Below, in pieces: positions 10,001 to 19,159 of a DNA stretch of 64,000 nucleotides. How positions within the stretch are numbered: position 1 is the first letter of the stretch; the number at the start of each line of letters is the position of its first letter. This DNA is from Rhynchopus euleeides (taxonomy: Eukaryota > Euglenozoa > Diplonemea > Diplonemida > Diplonemidae): assembly GCA_963210315.1 (NCBI GenBank), contig OY723244.1, positions 1,736,001 through 1,800,000 of the forward strand, in the 5' to 3' direction. The position numbers and the translations under genes are program-made. Below the pieces are notes generated by a model. The model was not told the DNA's origin. It worked only from the letters and a program-made list of their open reading frames with translations, and searched no databases.

Positions 10001-11079
10001 TAAAGGGACAGCTCCATAAGCAAGACTCTGCGTTGGCTTTTATGAAAGAGCTTGGTGTTGAAAGAGAGGCGGAGGTAGAAGCGTTGAGGGCACAGGCGAC
10101 CCACGAAAAAGCGGTCCTCACCCAGGAACTGCAACGTGTGGAGTCCAAGGCCCGCAGCTACTCGTCTCAGGGAGAATCCCAACAGCGCTTACTTGAACAG
10201 ACAGAGAATGCTTTGAAAGGTACACAGCAAGATAAGATGCTTTTGGAATTTCACGTGTCGGCGAGCATGCAAAATGAGAAGGCACTCCGTGACCAACTGG
10301 GGATGCAGGAGCAACATATGCAGATCCAGGAGGGCCTACACGAACAACAGAATCAGGATAAGGCCATGTTGGTTAAGCAGGTGCAGCACCAGCTGCGCCA
10401 AGGCATGACCATGGCGAAAGAAATGGCGCGGCAGAAGGATTTCATCGTGCAACAAAACAACTTGGTATTGTCCCTGCAGTCAGCGTTGGAGGTGTCTGAG
10501 AACAAGCAGCTGCAAATACAGTCGCAGGACGCCCCAGCACGGGTGCAAGGGACGGACCAACCCCGTTTGTTGCAACCGAAGCCTGAGCAAGGGCAATTAG
10601 TTGTTCATACGGCCCAGAAGAAGAGGGACCGAGACGAAGTGAGTGGCAGTGACGAAACGAGTGAAGAGTCGAAGGACCTGTTTGAAAGCCAACCGCAACT
10701 TGATACAGTGGCTGCGACTTCTTCAGCCCTTGTAGTCATTCTCCCGGAGGATCGGGTGACGCCAAAGCCCAAGGGGCCGCAATCAAAGAGGCAGCGTGCA
10801 GAACCTGCCTCGGTAGTGAGCGGCTCTCAGATACAGGCGTCAGCCACGGAACCTGCTGTGGAACTTCCCTTGTTGTTGGGTGCCCCTCCGGCACAGATAT
10901 CGCCCTCGGTGCCTGCCTCCCCTGATATTTTTCTGTCTCAGACGGGTGGTGAAGGGGTGGATGGTGAGCGGGAGACGGGGCCACCAGGGAAATCAGAGAC
11001 GGACAGAACGGAGGTCTCACAATCGCAGTCAGGGGAGCCTGGTAATGGAACAGAACCAGAGCCTGACGGAACCACTTGA
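7096..11079 (+). CDS. chimeric Ubl-WD40 / PLE thumb / ubiquitin-specific protease protein
   Basis: This single open frame encodes 1327 residues. Residues 1-88 are the family ubiquitin-like domain and about 95-222 are WD40 blades 1-3. At the ATVLEG linker (residue about 226) it passes in frame into PLE sequence DDCVFLGGRNRWQRYADD, a reverse transcriptase thumb without the catalytic palm. A USP domain follows: Cys box NEGNTCYLGALYQML (about 477-491), paired zinc cysteines (CQNC..., CEMC), His box PHGGHYRF (about 731-738) and FDDNTV. Residues about 830-1110 form a Q/E/K-rich coiled coil and the tail is acidic/proline-rich. The catalytic Cys and His and a candidate third residue are all visible, so deubiquitinase activity is plausible. 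I infer a transposon-made fusion, and expression is unknown. Confidence 0.8.
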   Translation: MDVTVRHAETGDSCVVGVAEGGTVVGLKADALNEMFPRSINNADREAACVAAHIEGCEEELDDAQRVADTGLEDGGAVKLVPRWPIVKAPAVCSSPHGASVFCITLSRCGKLCAVGYHNSQRVTVFDTTTADVVADLTHGAGTILCTAFSVCGTWLATGSADGTICVWLTATWEQVCILDHNPEGGITKVCAVAWTHSGCVVSGDASDKLRVSDLKGTPSATVLEGRDDCVFLGGRNRWQRYADDPEDTKTRVRMSVFNKESDWVTYTPNKYTCRTSAAPESQGRGILVSQLIRSAGMCNNLDDFKVEAELILRRLLGRGWKPYELRSAWYRTTRRLFCVAPSAMAKMERLFDTAVDRHYRKHPLPKLREYVWAKPTRDMPLRGKCVDISPSDTHTDPAPQGADVKPTGSANQRKSESDSFVPLFSTSSPSVPLSSSSSSSSPPLSPPVPSQQPPVLGKSTISMKVLHSNTLSWGVVNEGNTCYLGALYQMLAHSVLPATLGSACKFVSNGLGLTPILMGLYSMYTRSRTDHSVSVLQTAIHSMFQTREQHCADEAYCLGVVPTLEAEWRMLNEHLRTMDQPTVQSWIPEVRTFTSMACQNCKKVTGREEQLSLLSVPLNNPGKTGVTLADRICESLMPEEVLNYECEMCAPNKQRATKSVQITSLPTHLFIRLWRFKTLRVGNGVMYERKTRAINIDTDLLMSSGNNGGKPSFTRYRLTGAVLHRGNTPHGGHYRFISCGTDAMALFDDNTVTVANTAEEMDAFRGFLEKESTILVYCDKDAPQEEKVSMPNSPEVYVSPTQQPGLTGNTEDIMQKLQDATVPKSAIVLNEPQEPPQQRGEEYLTLERRTLEMEESAERAHAVEEEALARFALCSEITEVLDRYRTEEQTKTLVSRCRKELQEAIEVREAEQKRAAEDHERSVVEKEKALAKAESEIKRVNEEKEKVANEAQAKADRLNQQRQEMAVLKGQLHKQDSALAFMKELGVEREAEVEALRAQATHEKAVLTQELQRVESKARSYSSQGESQQRLLEQTENALKGTQQDKMLLEFHVSASMQNEKALRDQLGMQEQHMQIQEGLHEQQNQDKAMLVKQVQHQLRQGMTMAKEMARQKDFIVQQNNLVLSLQSALEVSENKQLQIQSQDAPARVQGTDQPRLLQPKPEQGQLVVHTAQKKRDRDEVSGSDETSEESKDLFESQPQLDTVAATSSALVVILPEDRVTPKPKGPQSKRQRAEPASVVSGSQIQASATEPAVELPLLLGAPPAQISPSVPASPDIFLSQTGGEGVDGERETGPPGKSETDRTEVSQSQSGEPGNGTEPEPDGTT
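7761..7774 (+). repeat. target-site duplication of PLE copy A, left
   Basis: AGTGCTGGAGGGTC, identical to 11675-11688. It is part of the WD40 linker codons VLEG. Confidence 0.8.
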
Positions 11080-11674
11080 CTATATGCCAAGTGAGTGCCG
11101 CGTGGGGTGAGCTACGACCACGTGATGATGAAGGCTTGAACAAGAGATGAAGCGTTTAGTGTATACGAATGTGTGAGGTGAGTGTGTATGCTGACGGACG
11201 TGACGGAACGTGATGAATATTTTGTTTTCTAAAACGAATTTCCCCCCCCCCCCCTCCCCCCGGAACCTGAGAATGTGACCGCCTACCCAATGGTGTTTAC
11301 ACAAAGGAGTTCAGCGTGTTAAACCCCATTCTCTGTTCCCAAGGCAGAGCGGCGATGTGTACCCAGAGTGTACGTACGTGCACATGGCTCTGCAGATACG
11401 CTGAGTGGTGAGGGGCATGCCTGTTTTCCCTTTTGTTTCCATTATCTTGTCTTCAGAACGAACACACGAATGAAACAAAAACCATAACAGAACGCCCCCA
11501 CCCCTGATGTATGTTTTTTCTCAACCATTTCCCCCCCCCCCCCCCCCTCCCCCAACCCCCGTTTTTGCTATGTCTTTTGATATGGTTCTTTCCCCCTTTC
11601 CCCCCCCCCCCACCCGACAAGCGAATCAGCAGTGTGTATCTGTACACAGAAATAAACCAATAACATGACAGTAG
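7775..11674 (+). mobile_element. PLE copy A, 5'-truncated RT-USP retroelement
   Basis: A 3.9-kb insertion in WD40 gene 4, flanked by a 14-bp direct duplication. The 5' end starts within the RT thumb (equivalent to about 52831 in copy B). The rest, including the USP-coiled-coil ORF and the poly-C-bearing 3' end finishing ACATGACAGTAG, matches copy B almost exactly; I noticed two coding substitutions. 5' truncation plus variable-length target duplication is typical of target-primed reverse transcription. Confidence 0.9.
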
Positions 11675-11688
11675 AGTGCTGGAGGGTC
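11675..11688 (+). repeat. target-site duplication of PLE copy A, right
   Basis: AGTGCTGGAGGGTC, directly after the element 3' end and in frame with the rest of WD40 gene 4. Confidence 0.8.
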
Positions 11689-12155
11689 ACAGCAAGGCTG
11701 TGCTCAGTATTGCTGTGTCGGGCACGAGGATCTTCAGCGGGTCAAATGACAAGACCATCCGTGTGTGGGACATCAGCACCCTCACACACACACACACCCT
11801 GGATGACCACACTCATTCGGTGAAGGACATCGCCCTGACTCAGGACGAGCAGCACCTGGTGTCGTGCTCTTGGGACAAGTCACTCAAGGTGTGGTGCACA
11901 ACCTCCCTCATGTGCCTGCGTACTGTGCAACCGCGCGACCTTCCCTACTCACTTGCTGTGTCACAGCCAGGTGATGTTATTGCAGTGAAAAACTTTGACA
12001 CGACCAGTCTGTACCGCCTCAGCACAGATGAGTATCTGGGGAAGGTGGACTCAGACCAGTATTGCGTTGCCCTGAGCCCCTGCGGGAGGTGGCTCTTCAC
12101 AGCAGTCAACAGAACTGCTGTCACTGTGCGTCTTGTGTCTTCCGTTTCACCCTGA
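11675..12155 (+). pseudogene. Ubl-WD40 gene 4, detached 3' half
   Basis: Encodes blades 4-7 (LEGHSKAVLSIAVSG, IRVWDISTL, LKVWCTTSL, VRLVSSVSP) with an intact frame to the stop at 12155. It is separated from its 5' half at 7096-7774 by PLE copy A. An internal ATG is present but no independent promoter is visible. If transcription read through, it would lie 3' of the chimeric ORF. Confidence 0.85.
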
Positions 12156-12536
12156 GTGGACTCAGCGCAGTGTCGTGCCCCCCTGTGTCCTGAATCGTTT
12201 GACCGCGTTTCCTTATTGTGTTATATGTCGCACCGCCTTGCTTTCTTGCTTCTGCAGCACAGCACTCTCTGACCCGTGCTCCATTTGGAAGCAGCTGTGT
12301 GCGGTTGCATCTGAGACGAGAAGAGCGGGAAAAATGATTGACGCAGTGCTCACTGCCCGACACACCCCCTCACTCCCATCCCCTCCCCCCACACCTTTCC
12401 CAGTCTTAGCCAAGGCGTGTGTGCACAGCCAGTGCAGAGAGGGCCTTGCTCTTCAGGCCTCCCTGGCCTGCGTTGGTACGAGGGAGCCGGATAGCTGGCC
12501 ATGGCACAACCGACGGTGAAGGCCAACACATCACCC
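12156..12536. other. spacer between WD40 genes 4 and 5
   Basis: Diverged relative of the 4244-4838 spacer (shared CTGAATCGTTTGACCGCGTT-like and CATCTGAGACGAGAAGAG-like blocks). No gene is visible. Confidence 0.5.
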
Positions 12537-12824
12537 TCGTCCCACGCTGGCCCAACGTCAAGGCTCCTGCAGTCGACTCAGCTTCTCATGGCATTTTCTG
12601 CATCACACTGTTGGGCTGTGTGCTGGTGTGGGCGACTGTAAATCGCGCGTCACTGTGTTCGACACTATCACCGCTGATGTGGTGGTGGACTTCTCACACG
12701 GCAAAGAGCATGGCACCGGGTCGATTCATTGCACCACGTTCTCCGTCTGTGGGACGTGGTTGACGACGTGCTCTCATGACGGCACCATCTGCGTGTGGCT
12801 GATATCAACCTGGGAGCAGGTGCC
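12537..12824 (+). pseudogene. Ubl-WD40 gene 5, 5' fragment
   Basis: Homology begins abruptly at the LVPRWPNVKAP block, so the ubiquitin-like N-terminus is missing. It runs through blades 1-2 with at least one frameshift (about 12620) to ISTWEQVP, where PLE copy D interrupts it. The continuation is at 16611. Confidence 0.8.
12810..12824 (+). repeat. target-site duplication of PLE copy D, left
   Basis: CTGGGAGCAGGTGCC, identical to 16611-16625, within the WEQVP codons of blade 2. Confidence 0.85.
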
Positions 12825-13035
12825 GTGTGGGGTGAGCTACGACCACGTGATGATGAAGGCTTGAACAAGGGAAGAAGCGTTTAGTGTATACGAATGTGTA
12901 AGGTGAGTGTGTGTGCTGACGGACGTGACGGAACGTGATGAATATTTTGTTTTTTACTAGTTACGAGCGACGAAGCGTAGCGAAGTCGCGAAGTAACGAA
13001 GGAAATCGTACGACTGAAGCTTTGGATTAGCACCT

Positions 13036-13089
13036 CATGCCACTTCACAGGGCCTCAACACAGCCTTGAGACAGCAAGTGTGCGCTCAA
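13036..13089 (+). repeat. family I split direct repeat, left copy
   Basis: 54 bp, matching 16072-16125 (starts CATGCCACTTCACAGGGCCT). It is also present inside the terminal-only copy at 29838-30045, where only one copy remains. Confidence 0.8.
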
Positions 13090-13129
13090 GTTTCTGTACT
13101 TCATTGCAAGTGTGCGCTCAGGTTTAACA

Positions 13130-14624
13130 ATGGCCGGAAGAAAGAAGAAGACCCCAAAATCCAAGGAAGCCTCGCAGACTACACCCCCGCCTCCGCCTCC
13201 GTCTGAGGAGGAGTCCGCCGCGGGCCAGGCCATCGCAGCTGAGCCTGTGGCCGTGACACCAGTCGAACCCCAGGAGCCCCCGCAGATTCCCCCATCGCAG
13301 CTTCCGCCGCCGCAAACCGCCAACCCCGTGCCCACGGGGGCCCCTCATCAGAGCCCGGCCCAGCACAACACACATGCTTACCCCACTGTGTACGCCTATG
13401 CACCCCACCACCAGAACTTGTACCCAGCACCCGGTGCTTTGACAGCGCAGCCCCCCCCCGGGCAGTTTGCACATGCTGGTGCCCCCCCCCCACACATCAT
13501 CTTACGTGTTGGTTCACCACTCCCCCGGTGTCCACACGCTGCAGCAGGCTCCCCTCCCAGCGCCCGCCCCCGGTGCTCCTGCAGCTCAGCCGCCCCCCCC
13601 AGGGCAGGCTCCACACGTCGGTGCGCCCCCGCCCCAGGCACCGGCCGTGTCGGCACACCACTCTCCCGGTGTCACCACGCTCCAGCATGTTCCCCACCCA
13701 GCGTTTGTCACCGCTCAGCCGCCCATCCCAGGGCAGGCTCCGCACGCCGGTGCACCCCCGCACCCTGCTCCGGCTGTGTCGGCATACCACTATACCGGTA
13801 TCCCCACGTTGCAACATGCTCCCCACCCAGCGCCAGCGCTCCCCAGCGCCCAGCCACCCGTTCCAGGGCAGGCTCCACATGCCGGTGCACCCCCGCCCCA
13901 CGCACCGGCTGTGGCCGCACACCACCCCGGTGTCGCCGCGCTTCAGCATGATCCCCACCCGGCTTTTGTGTCTGGTGGTGCACCTTGGGCAAACACAGCA
14001 GGCTTTGGCGCAGACCAGGCTTGGGCTGCCATCGCTGCGGGCCACCCCCCTCCCCACGCCAGCCCGGCCCCGCTTCCCCAGTCCTCCCTCGCCCCCGGCG
14101 CTCTCGCCACGGACCTTGAGCCTTCTCTGTGGGCCACCATGTCTGCGGACAGGCGGGCTTCAGTCCTCCTCGGGCTGGACGTCCGGTTCGGTCCGCTCTC
14201 CTCCAGTGGTTCCAGTTTGTCCATCGAGGCCGCACACCGTGTGTCGGACCTGAAAGCGATGGCGAACAAGATTGGGACACACGGAACACTGGAGGAGGCG
14301 AACAAATTTTTATGCGACATGGCCCACAGGGAGCTCATGAGGCTCTTTGTGCTGGAACGGGCCGCTGGGGGCGACTCGGCAGGGGCGAGGAAGATGGAAT
14401 CCGCTTTTTTCGCTGCGGACACACAGCCCGTGTTCGCTGCCCCCGCCCTCCAGGCTGCCTCGGGCCCCCTCGAGCCCCGCCACGAGCCCCGCCAGGGCCC
14501 CAAGCGGCAGCGGTCTGACCGCTCCGTTTTCGCCGGCCCCCCTCCCAAGATGGCCCGCCGAGAGGTTACCGAGAGGAAGCCGGATTTTCGCGGGCACCCC
14601 CGGGGGGGCTACCGCCGGAACTAG
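13130..14624 (+). pseudogene. family I Gag-like protein, frameshifted
   Basis: The ATG at 13130 starts MAGRKKKTPKSKEASQ. The proline-rich first third is broken at about 13482, where a tract of nine C in the 24.5-kb copy is ten C here. The rest is open in the shifted frame to 14624. The C-terminal third is less repetitive (SLWATMSADRRASVLLGLDVRFG, then a helical-looking stretch and a basic end). No PHD-like zinc finger is present, unlike Gag of families II, III and V. Programmed slippage on the C tract cannot be excluded, but the intact minus-strand copy argues for a mutation or sequencing error. Confidence 0.75.
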
Positions 14625-14815
14625 GGCCCACCAGCCTGTGCCCCCCCGCCCCGTCCCGCCCCCTCCCATCCCTCCCCCCCCTCCCACACACCCACCTCAC
14701 CACACACCCTCCACTGCCGACGAAAAAATCTCCAAAAAAGCCAGCACCGGGTCGGCCGCGGCACCAGGAGTCGATCACCTCTCCGGGCCAGGTCAGGCAG
14801 GTCTACAACCACGCC

Positions 14816-15658
14816 ATGTCAACCCTATCGGGTGCTCTGGCCCCATCGACTTGGCGGGGCCAGATCTCGGTCGCTCGCCGAATGATGGACTTCCGGGTGC
14901 AGTGGGAGGCGTGGACGGGGCACCCCCTCGCGGTCGACGAGGCCATCCTCCTCTGGCTCAGCAAGAAGTCGGTGGTGGATGGCCTCAAGCCCTCAGCCCT
15001 TCTGCAGTACCTGCAGAACCTGAAGGCGTGGGCAAAGCGCGCGGGGTTCTTGGAGCACCCTACCCCCATGCTCCGGGACTTGGAGCGCTCCTACAAGAGG
15101 TCTGGAGCGCTCCGTCCCTCTCGTCAGGCAGTGCCCGCCGACCTGGCCACGGTGCGACAGGCCATCGACGGGGAGTCGTCACCGGTGGTGCGCGTCGCTT
15201 TGGAGGTCGCCTTCAAGGCGGCAGCTCGCGTCGGCGACCTGTTGAAGCTCGACGTGCGGGCCCTGTCCTTCGAGGACTCGTACGTGGGCTTCGACTGGTC
15301 GGGAGGAAAGTCCGACCCTTTTCGTTTGGGCCGCACAACCGGTGTCGCTCTGTCCCCGCAGGCCTTCGACTTCCTCCAGACCCGCTGCAGGTCTCTTCCT
15401 CCAGACGCGCCGGCGTTCCCCACGACGCGGCAGAAGTTGGTGGCTGCCCTCCGCCGGGTGGACCCCCAGCTGTCGGGCCACTCGCTCCGGCGGGGCGCGT
15501 TGATGCACCTCATGCAGAAGGGCCATTCACTCGCAGAGATGATGTCAGTATCCCGCCATGCGACGGTGGAGTCCCTCCTCCACTACATCCCGCTGGCGAA
15601 GGCTCATCCAGCGCGCGAGGCAGTCCGGGTCTCAGCGTCCCTCGACCTGTGGCAGTGA
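14816..15658 (+). CDS. family I tyrosine recombinase
   Basis: 280 residues from ATG 14816; the frame is open further upstream, so the true start may be earlier. An N-terminal SAM-like/core-binding region is followed by the catalytic domain with the YR tetrad visible: Arg in KAAARVGDLLKL (about 140-151), H-x-x-R in SGHSLRRGAL (about 221-230), His in SVSRHATVESLL (about 242-253) and Tyr in LLHYIPL. The family cuts and rejoins DNA through a 3'-phosphotyrosine; here it would integrate the circular DNA copy of the element. It is overlapped completely by a second open frame that leads into the RT ORF, as in families II and III. All catalytic residues look intact. Confidence 0.85.
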   Translation: MSTLSGALAPSTWRGQISVARRMMDFRVQWEAWTGHPLAVDEAILLWLSKKSVVDGLKPSALLQYLQNLKAWAKRAGFLEHPTPMLRDLERSYKRSGALRPSRQAVPADLATVRQAIDGESSPVVRVALEVAFKAAARVGDLLKLDVRALSFEDSYVGFDWSGGKSDPFRLGRTTGVALSPQAFDFLQTRCRSLPPDAPAFPTTRQKLVAALRRVDPQLSGHSLRRGALMHLMQKGHSLAEMMSVSRHATVESLLHYIPLAKAHPAREAVRVSASLDLWQ

Positions 15659-16072
15659 GTGGGGTTCCGGGTCTCTCCCCCTTTGCCTTCTACAGCCAAC
15701 CATCACCTCCGGAGTGCACAGATTTTCGCCCAGACATCATCTTCCCTTACGATGCATCGCTGCGGGTGGGCCTCCCTACGCAGAGCGGTTTCATATCACC
15801 CCCCTCCACACGCTCTGACGCGCCTCTTGCCCCCATTACCAAGAACCGCGTGAACCTGGATAGGCTGCTGGAGCTGGACACCGGGGGTATCCTACTAGGC
15901 ATCATCGAAGTGATCCGGTCAAAGGAAGGTTTCCTGGCCCAGTGCGCAGTGCACCCCGACACTCTCCCGTACGGCGCGAAGAACAGCATCTCGAGGAACA
16001 TGTTGAAGCACGTGCCGACTCTCCGGCAAGCTGAGGTCATCGAGCCCCCATCTGACTCCATCCAAATGTGTC
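15659..16072 (+). pseudogene. family I RT ORF, N-terminal stub
   Basis: Residues NRVNLDRLLELDTGGILLGII align by eye with the pre-RT region of families II and III (LDALRQLDTDGELDGVIDMI; LDRLRELDTTGELDGVLDMI). The frame ends in terminal-repeat sequence at 16072 before any RT catalytic motif. This copy therefore cannot move on its own. Confidence 0.75.
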
Positions 16073-16125
16073 ATGCCACTTCACAGGGCCTCAACACAGC
16101 CTTGAGACAGCAAGTGTGCGCTCAA
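16072..16125 (+). repeat. family I split direct repeat, right copy
   Basis: Matches 13036-13089 and is followed by the right-end block ending GGAGTACGATTT at 16199. Confidence 0.8.
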
Positions 16126-16610
16126 CAAAAAGTAGTCCGGAACTGTTCTCCCACAGTTGCTGGACAGGGTGTCTATAATAAAGCGAAAGGAGTACGATTT
16201 CTAAAACGTATTTCCCCCCCCCCCCTCCCCCCGGAACCTGAGAATGTGACCGCCTACCCAATGGTGTTTATACAAAGGAGTTCAGCGTGTTAAACCCCAT
16301 TCTCTGTTCCCAAGGCAGAGCGGCTATGTGTACCCAGAGTGTACGTACGTGCACATGGCTCTGCAGATACGCTGAGTGGTGAGGGGCATGCCTGTTTTCT
16401 CTTTTGTTTCCATCATCTTGTATTCAGAATGAACACACGAATGAAACAGGACTAGAGACAGAACGCCCCCACCCTTGGTATTTGGTGTTGCAGTGTATTG
16501 ACACAAAGGCAACAAAAACAAAAAAAAACCCCCCCCCAATGTTGTGACAAGCAAAATTTGTAAGTTCTGCAGGAATTTACACATTCTTAAACCTTGATAC
16601 CAAGACATAA

Positions 16611-16803
16611 CTGGGAGCAGGTGCCATGCTCTTTGCGAAACGTTTCACGACACCAAGCTGTACCGCCTCAGCACAGGCGAGCTTCTGGGGAAGGTAGAGT
16701 CACAGGCCTCTGCTGTTGCCCTCAGCCCCTGCGGGAGGTGGCTCTTCAAACGAATAAGCATCTCTTCTGTCGCTGTGAGTGCCGTGTGTTTCCTTTCATC
16801 ATG
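16611..16803 (+). pseudogene. Ubl-WD40 gene 5, 3' remnant
   Basis: Starts with the second copy of the 15-bp target duplication, then jumps to blade 6-7 coding (TKLYRLSTGELLGKV, ALSPCGRWLF). The end resembles VSAVCFLSS, with frame breaks. Middle blades are missing, so deletions followed the insertion. Confidence 0.75.
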
Positions 16804-17347
16804 AGTGCAGTGTCTACTAGCCCTGTCCTGCCGAGCCTGTCTGCCGTGTTCTTTGCATCAGCACTTCAGGCTGAGCCCCCGCACGTGATCCGAGCACTGT
16901 TTGGAGGCAGCTGTGTGCGGTTGCATCTGAGACGAGAAGAGGGCAAAAGGATTGACAGCAGTGCTCTCCCTGCAGACTGCCCCACACCCCCTCCCCTCCC
17001 CTCCCTCACGAAGCCCCCCTCTCCACCTTTGCAAAACAGGCACCTGCGACAGGTGTTGAGTCATCGTATGCCGGCACCCACACGAACAGTATTGTATCCT
17101 GACGACACATGACAGACTGACAGTAGGCGGTGTCTTGAAGCTTCCCTCTTTGTGTTTCGACTCCATCACTGTTTGCAGCCTCCGCCTCGCAGGCCTCTGC
17201 CGAAAGATGTCCAAAACACAGGCCACGGCAGGTGGGATGCCTGTCTGAGACACACTGTCTTGGTCCCCCAACCCCACCATCGCACACTGCATACCGCCAC
17301 CACTTTCATCTGGTCTCAGGACGCCGAACCGAATACAAATCAACAAC
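16804..17347. other. spacer upstream of WD40 gene 6
   Basis: Diverged spacer with the CATCTGAGACGAGAAGAGGG-like block and C/T-rich tracts. No gene is visible. Confidence 0.5.
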
Positions 17348-18514
17348 ATGGAAGTGTCTGTCCGTCATGCAGAGACCGGAGACAGCTGTGTCGTCGGTGT
17401 TGCGGAAGGCGGGACCGTGGTCGGGATGAAGGCGGATGCGCTCAACGAGATGTTCCCGGATTCTATCAACAACGCAGACCGTGAGGCTGCATGCGTGGCA
17501 GCACACATCGAAGGGTGTGCAGAGGAGCTGGACGACGCACAGCTCGTTGCCGACACGGGTCTGGAGGACGGGGGTGCTGTCAAGCTCGTCCCACGCTGGC
17601 CCAACGTCAAGGCTCCCGCAGTGTACCGTGGGGTCCATCACGCCTGCGATATACTCTGCATCACACTGTCGAGGTGTGGGAAGCTGTGTGCAGTGGGTTA
17701 CGAGGAAGGACACATCACTGTGTTTGACACCAGCACTGCTGATGTGGTGGCGGACTTAACACACGTCGACAGTCGTGGCCGCATTGCGTTCTCTGTCTGT
17801 GGGACGTGGTTGGCGACGGGCTCTTACGACGGCAGCATCTGCGTGTGGCTGACATCAACCGGGGACAAGTCGTGCATCCTGCAGCAATCCACCTCAGACT
17901 ACAGGAAACCCGTTGTGGAGAGTGTGGCGTGGACACACTGCGGACGTCTCGTGTCCTGTGACGACTGCCACAATTTGCGTGTGTGGGACTTGAAGGGCAC
18001 ACCGAGTGCCGCAGTGCTGGAGGGTCACGGTGAACACCATATTGGTGTTCACTGCTTTGCTGTGTCGCGCGCGAGGATTTTCGGCGGGTCACACGGGGGA
18101 CTGCGTGTGTGGGACATCAGCACCCTCACACACACACACACCCTGGATGACCACACTGACGTGGTCACCAGCATCGCCCTGACTCAGGACGAGCAGCACC
18201 TGGTGTCGTGCTCTCATGACAAGTCACTCAAGGTGTGGTGCACAACCTCCCTCAGCTGCCTGCGTACTGTGCAACTGGGCACCTTTCTCCTGTCACTTAC
18301 TGTGTCACAGCCAGGTGATCTTGTTGCAGTGCTGCCACTCAGCGGCCTCGAGCTGTACCGCCTCAGCACAGGAGAGTGTCTGGGGAAGGTGGATGTCAGG
18401 TATCCAAGTGCTTCCCTCAGCCCGTGCGGGAGGTGGCTCTTCACACCAGCACATTCTGGTCGTGGAGGCAAGCATGATGTCAATGTGCAATGTGTGTCTT
18501 CCGTTTTACGCTGA
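17348..18514 (+). CDS. Ubl-WD40 gene 6, intact
   Basis: 388 residues, start MEVSVRHAETGDSC. Residues 1-89 are the ubiquitin-like domain (GMKADALNEMFPDS; LDDAQLVADTGLEDGGAVKLVPRW). Residues about 95-388 are seven WD40 blades, recognisable at ITVFDTST, ICVWLTST, LRVWDLKG, LRVWDIST, LKVWCTTS, LYRLSTGE and VNVQCVSS. Blade 4 is less conserved (FGGSHGGLR instead of FSGSNDKTIR). No insertion lies at the blade 3/4 linker (AAVLEGHGEHH), and its target motif has diverged. WD40 propellers are interaction platforms and a ubiquitin-like head suggests a link to ubiquitin pathways. The exact role is unknown. The sequence is cytosolic-looking, with no signal peptide. Confidence 0.85.
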   Translation: MEVSVRHAETGDSCVVGVAEGGTVVGMKADALNEMFPDSINNADREAACVAAHIEGCAEELDDAQLVADTGLEDGGAVKLVPRWPNVKAPAVYRGVHHACDILCITLSRCGKLCAVGYEEGHITVFDTSTADVVADLTHVDSRGRIAFSVCGTWLATGSYDGSICVWLTSTGDKSCILQQSTSDYRKPVVESVAWTHCGRLVSCDDCHNLRVWDLKGTPSAAVLEGHGEHHIGVHCFAVSRARIFGGSHGGLRVWDISTLTHTHTLDDHTDVVTSIALTQDEQHLVSCSHDKSLKVWCTTSLSCLRTVQLGTFLLSLTVSQPGDLVAVLPLSGLELYRLSTGECLGKVDVRYPSASLSPCGRWLFTPAHSGRGGKHDVNVQCVSSVLR

Positions 18515-18796
18515 GTGCTGTTTCTCCACCCCGTCCCCTCCCTCGGACAGTGCCACTGGGCTGTACAGGAAGAGTATTAAATTTAATTGCATTGCGTGTC
18601 TTCGCTCTGGTCACTGTGTCGCTGCACAGCCAGACTGATCCAGTGTTGTGAGGCGGCTCACTTTCTGCACCTAGAAGCGAGTAAGCCAGCTCACTGCAGC
18701 GTAGTCACTGCCGTTGCTTGCTTGCCTTGCCTTGCAGCACATCACTCTCTGGCCCGTGCATTGTCTGGGAGTGCCTGCAAGGTCCGCTCACTGGGT

Positions 18797-18905
18797 AGTT
18801 GCGTTGCCCTCAGCCCCTGCATGCACACAGGGAGGTGGGCCTTCACACCAGCAAGAAAAATTTCCGTCTGTGTGTGTGTCTTCCGTTTCACCCTGCGCGG
18901 CCCTA
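18797..18905 (+). pseudogene. WD40 family fragment (last blade)
   Basis: Short relic with GSCVALSPCMHTGRWAFTP and VCVFRFT-like coding, the blade 6/7 end of the family. No start or upstream blades are present. Confidence 0.6.
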
Positions 18906-19159
18906 ACCCTGTTCCCTGCCTTGCGGGCAAGCTGTCTGGGGGCTTTCGCTCAGTCGTAGCTCCTTGAGTGGCCCATGCCCTGACATTTCGTCGTTTCTAC
19001 TTTTCTCCAACGTACACTGCCTCGTCCCCAGCGCCCTGCATCCCAGAGTGCATTCGATTGTTACCAGGGGCCTCACTCCCAGTCACACAGCTCGTCAGTC
19101 AGTGAGGGGACGTGGGGCTGTTGCTTACTTTTTTGAGCACATTTACGATGCGTGAAAGT

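Larger units (their letters stand above)
12955..16199 (+). mobile_element. YR retroelement family I (gag-YR, RT deleted)
   Basis: Nested in PLE copy D: element-free D sequence would read ...GTTTTCTAAAACG, as in copies A and C. Order is left terminus (ACTAGTTACGAGCGACGAAG), gag, tyrosine recombinase, and the first part of the RT ORF. A deletion then joins RT coding to the right terminus at about 16072. A 54-bp direct repeat is present near both ends, and there is no obvious target duplication. These are traits of DIRS/Ngaro/VIPER-type elements that integrate by tyrosine recombinase. The gag-YR-RT order is like VIPER. Confidence 0.85.
12825..16610 (+). mobile_element. PLE copy D, 3' end of a related subfamily, interrupted by element I
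   Basis: Left part 12825-12954 matches copy A from about 11099 on (GTGGGGTGAGCTACGACCAC...). Right part 16200-16610 continues the same 3' UTR, but from about 16460 it diverges and ends with CAAGACATAA rather than ACATGACAGTAG. A perfect 15-bp target duplication flanks it. It lies in a WD40 gene but in blade 2, not at the blade 3/4 linker used by A-C. Family I element 12955-16199 was inserted later. Confidence 0.85.
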
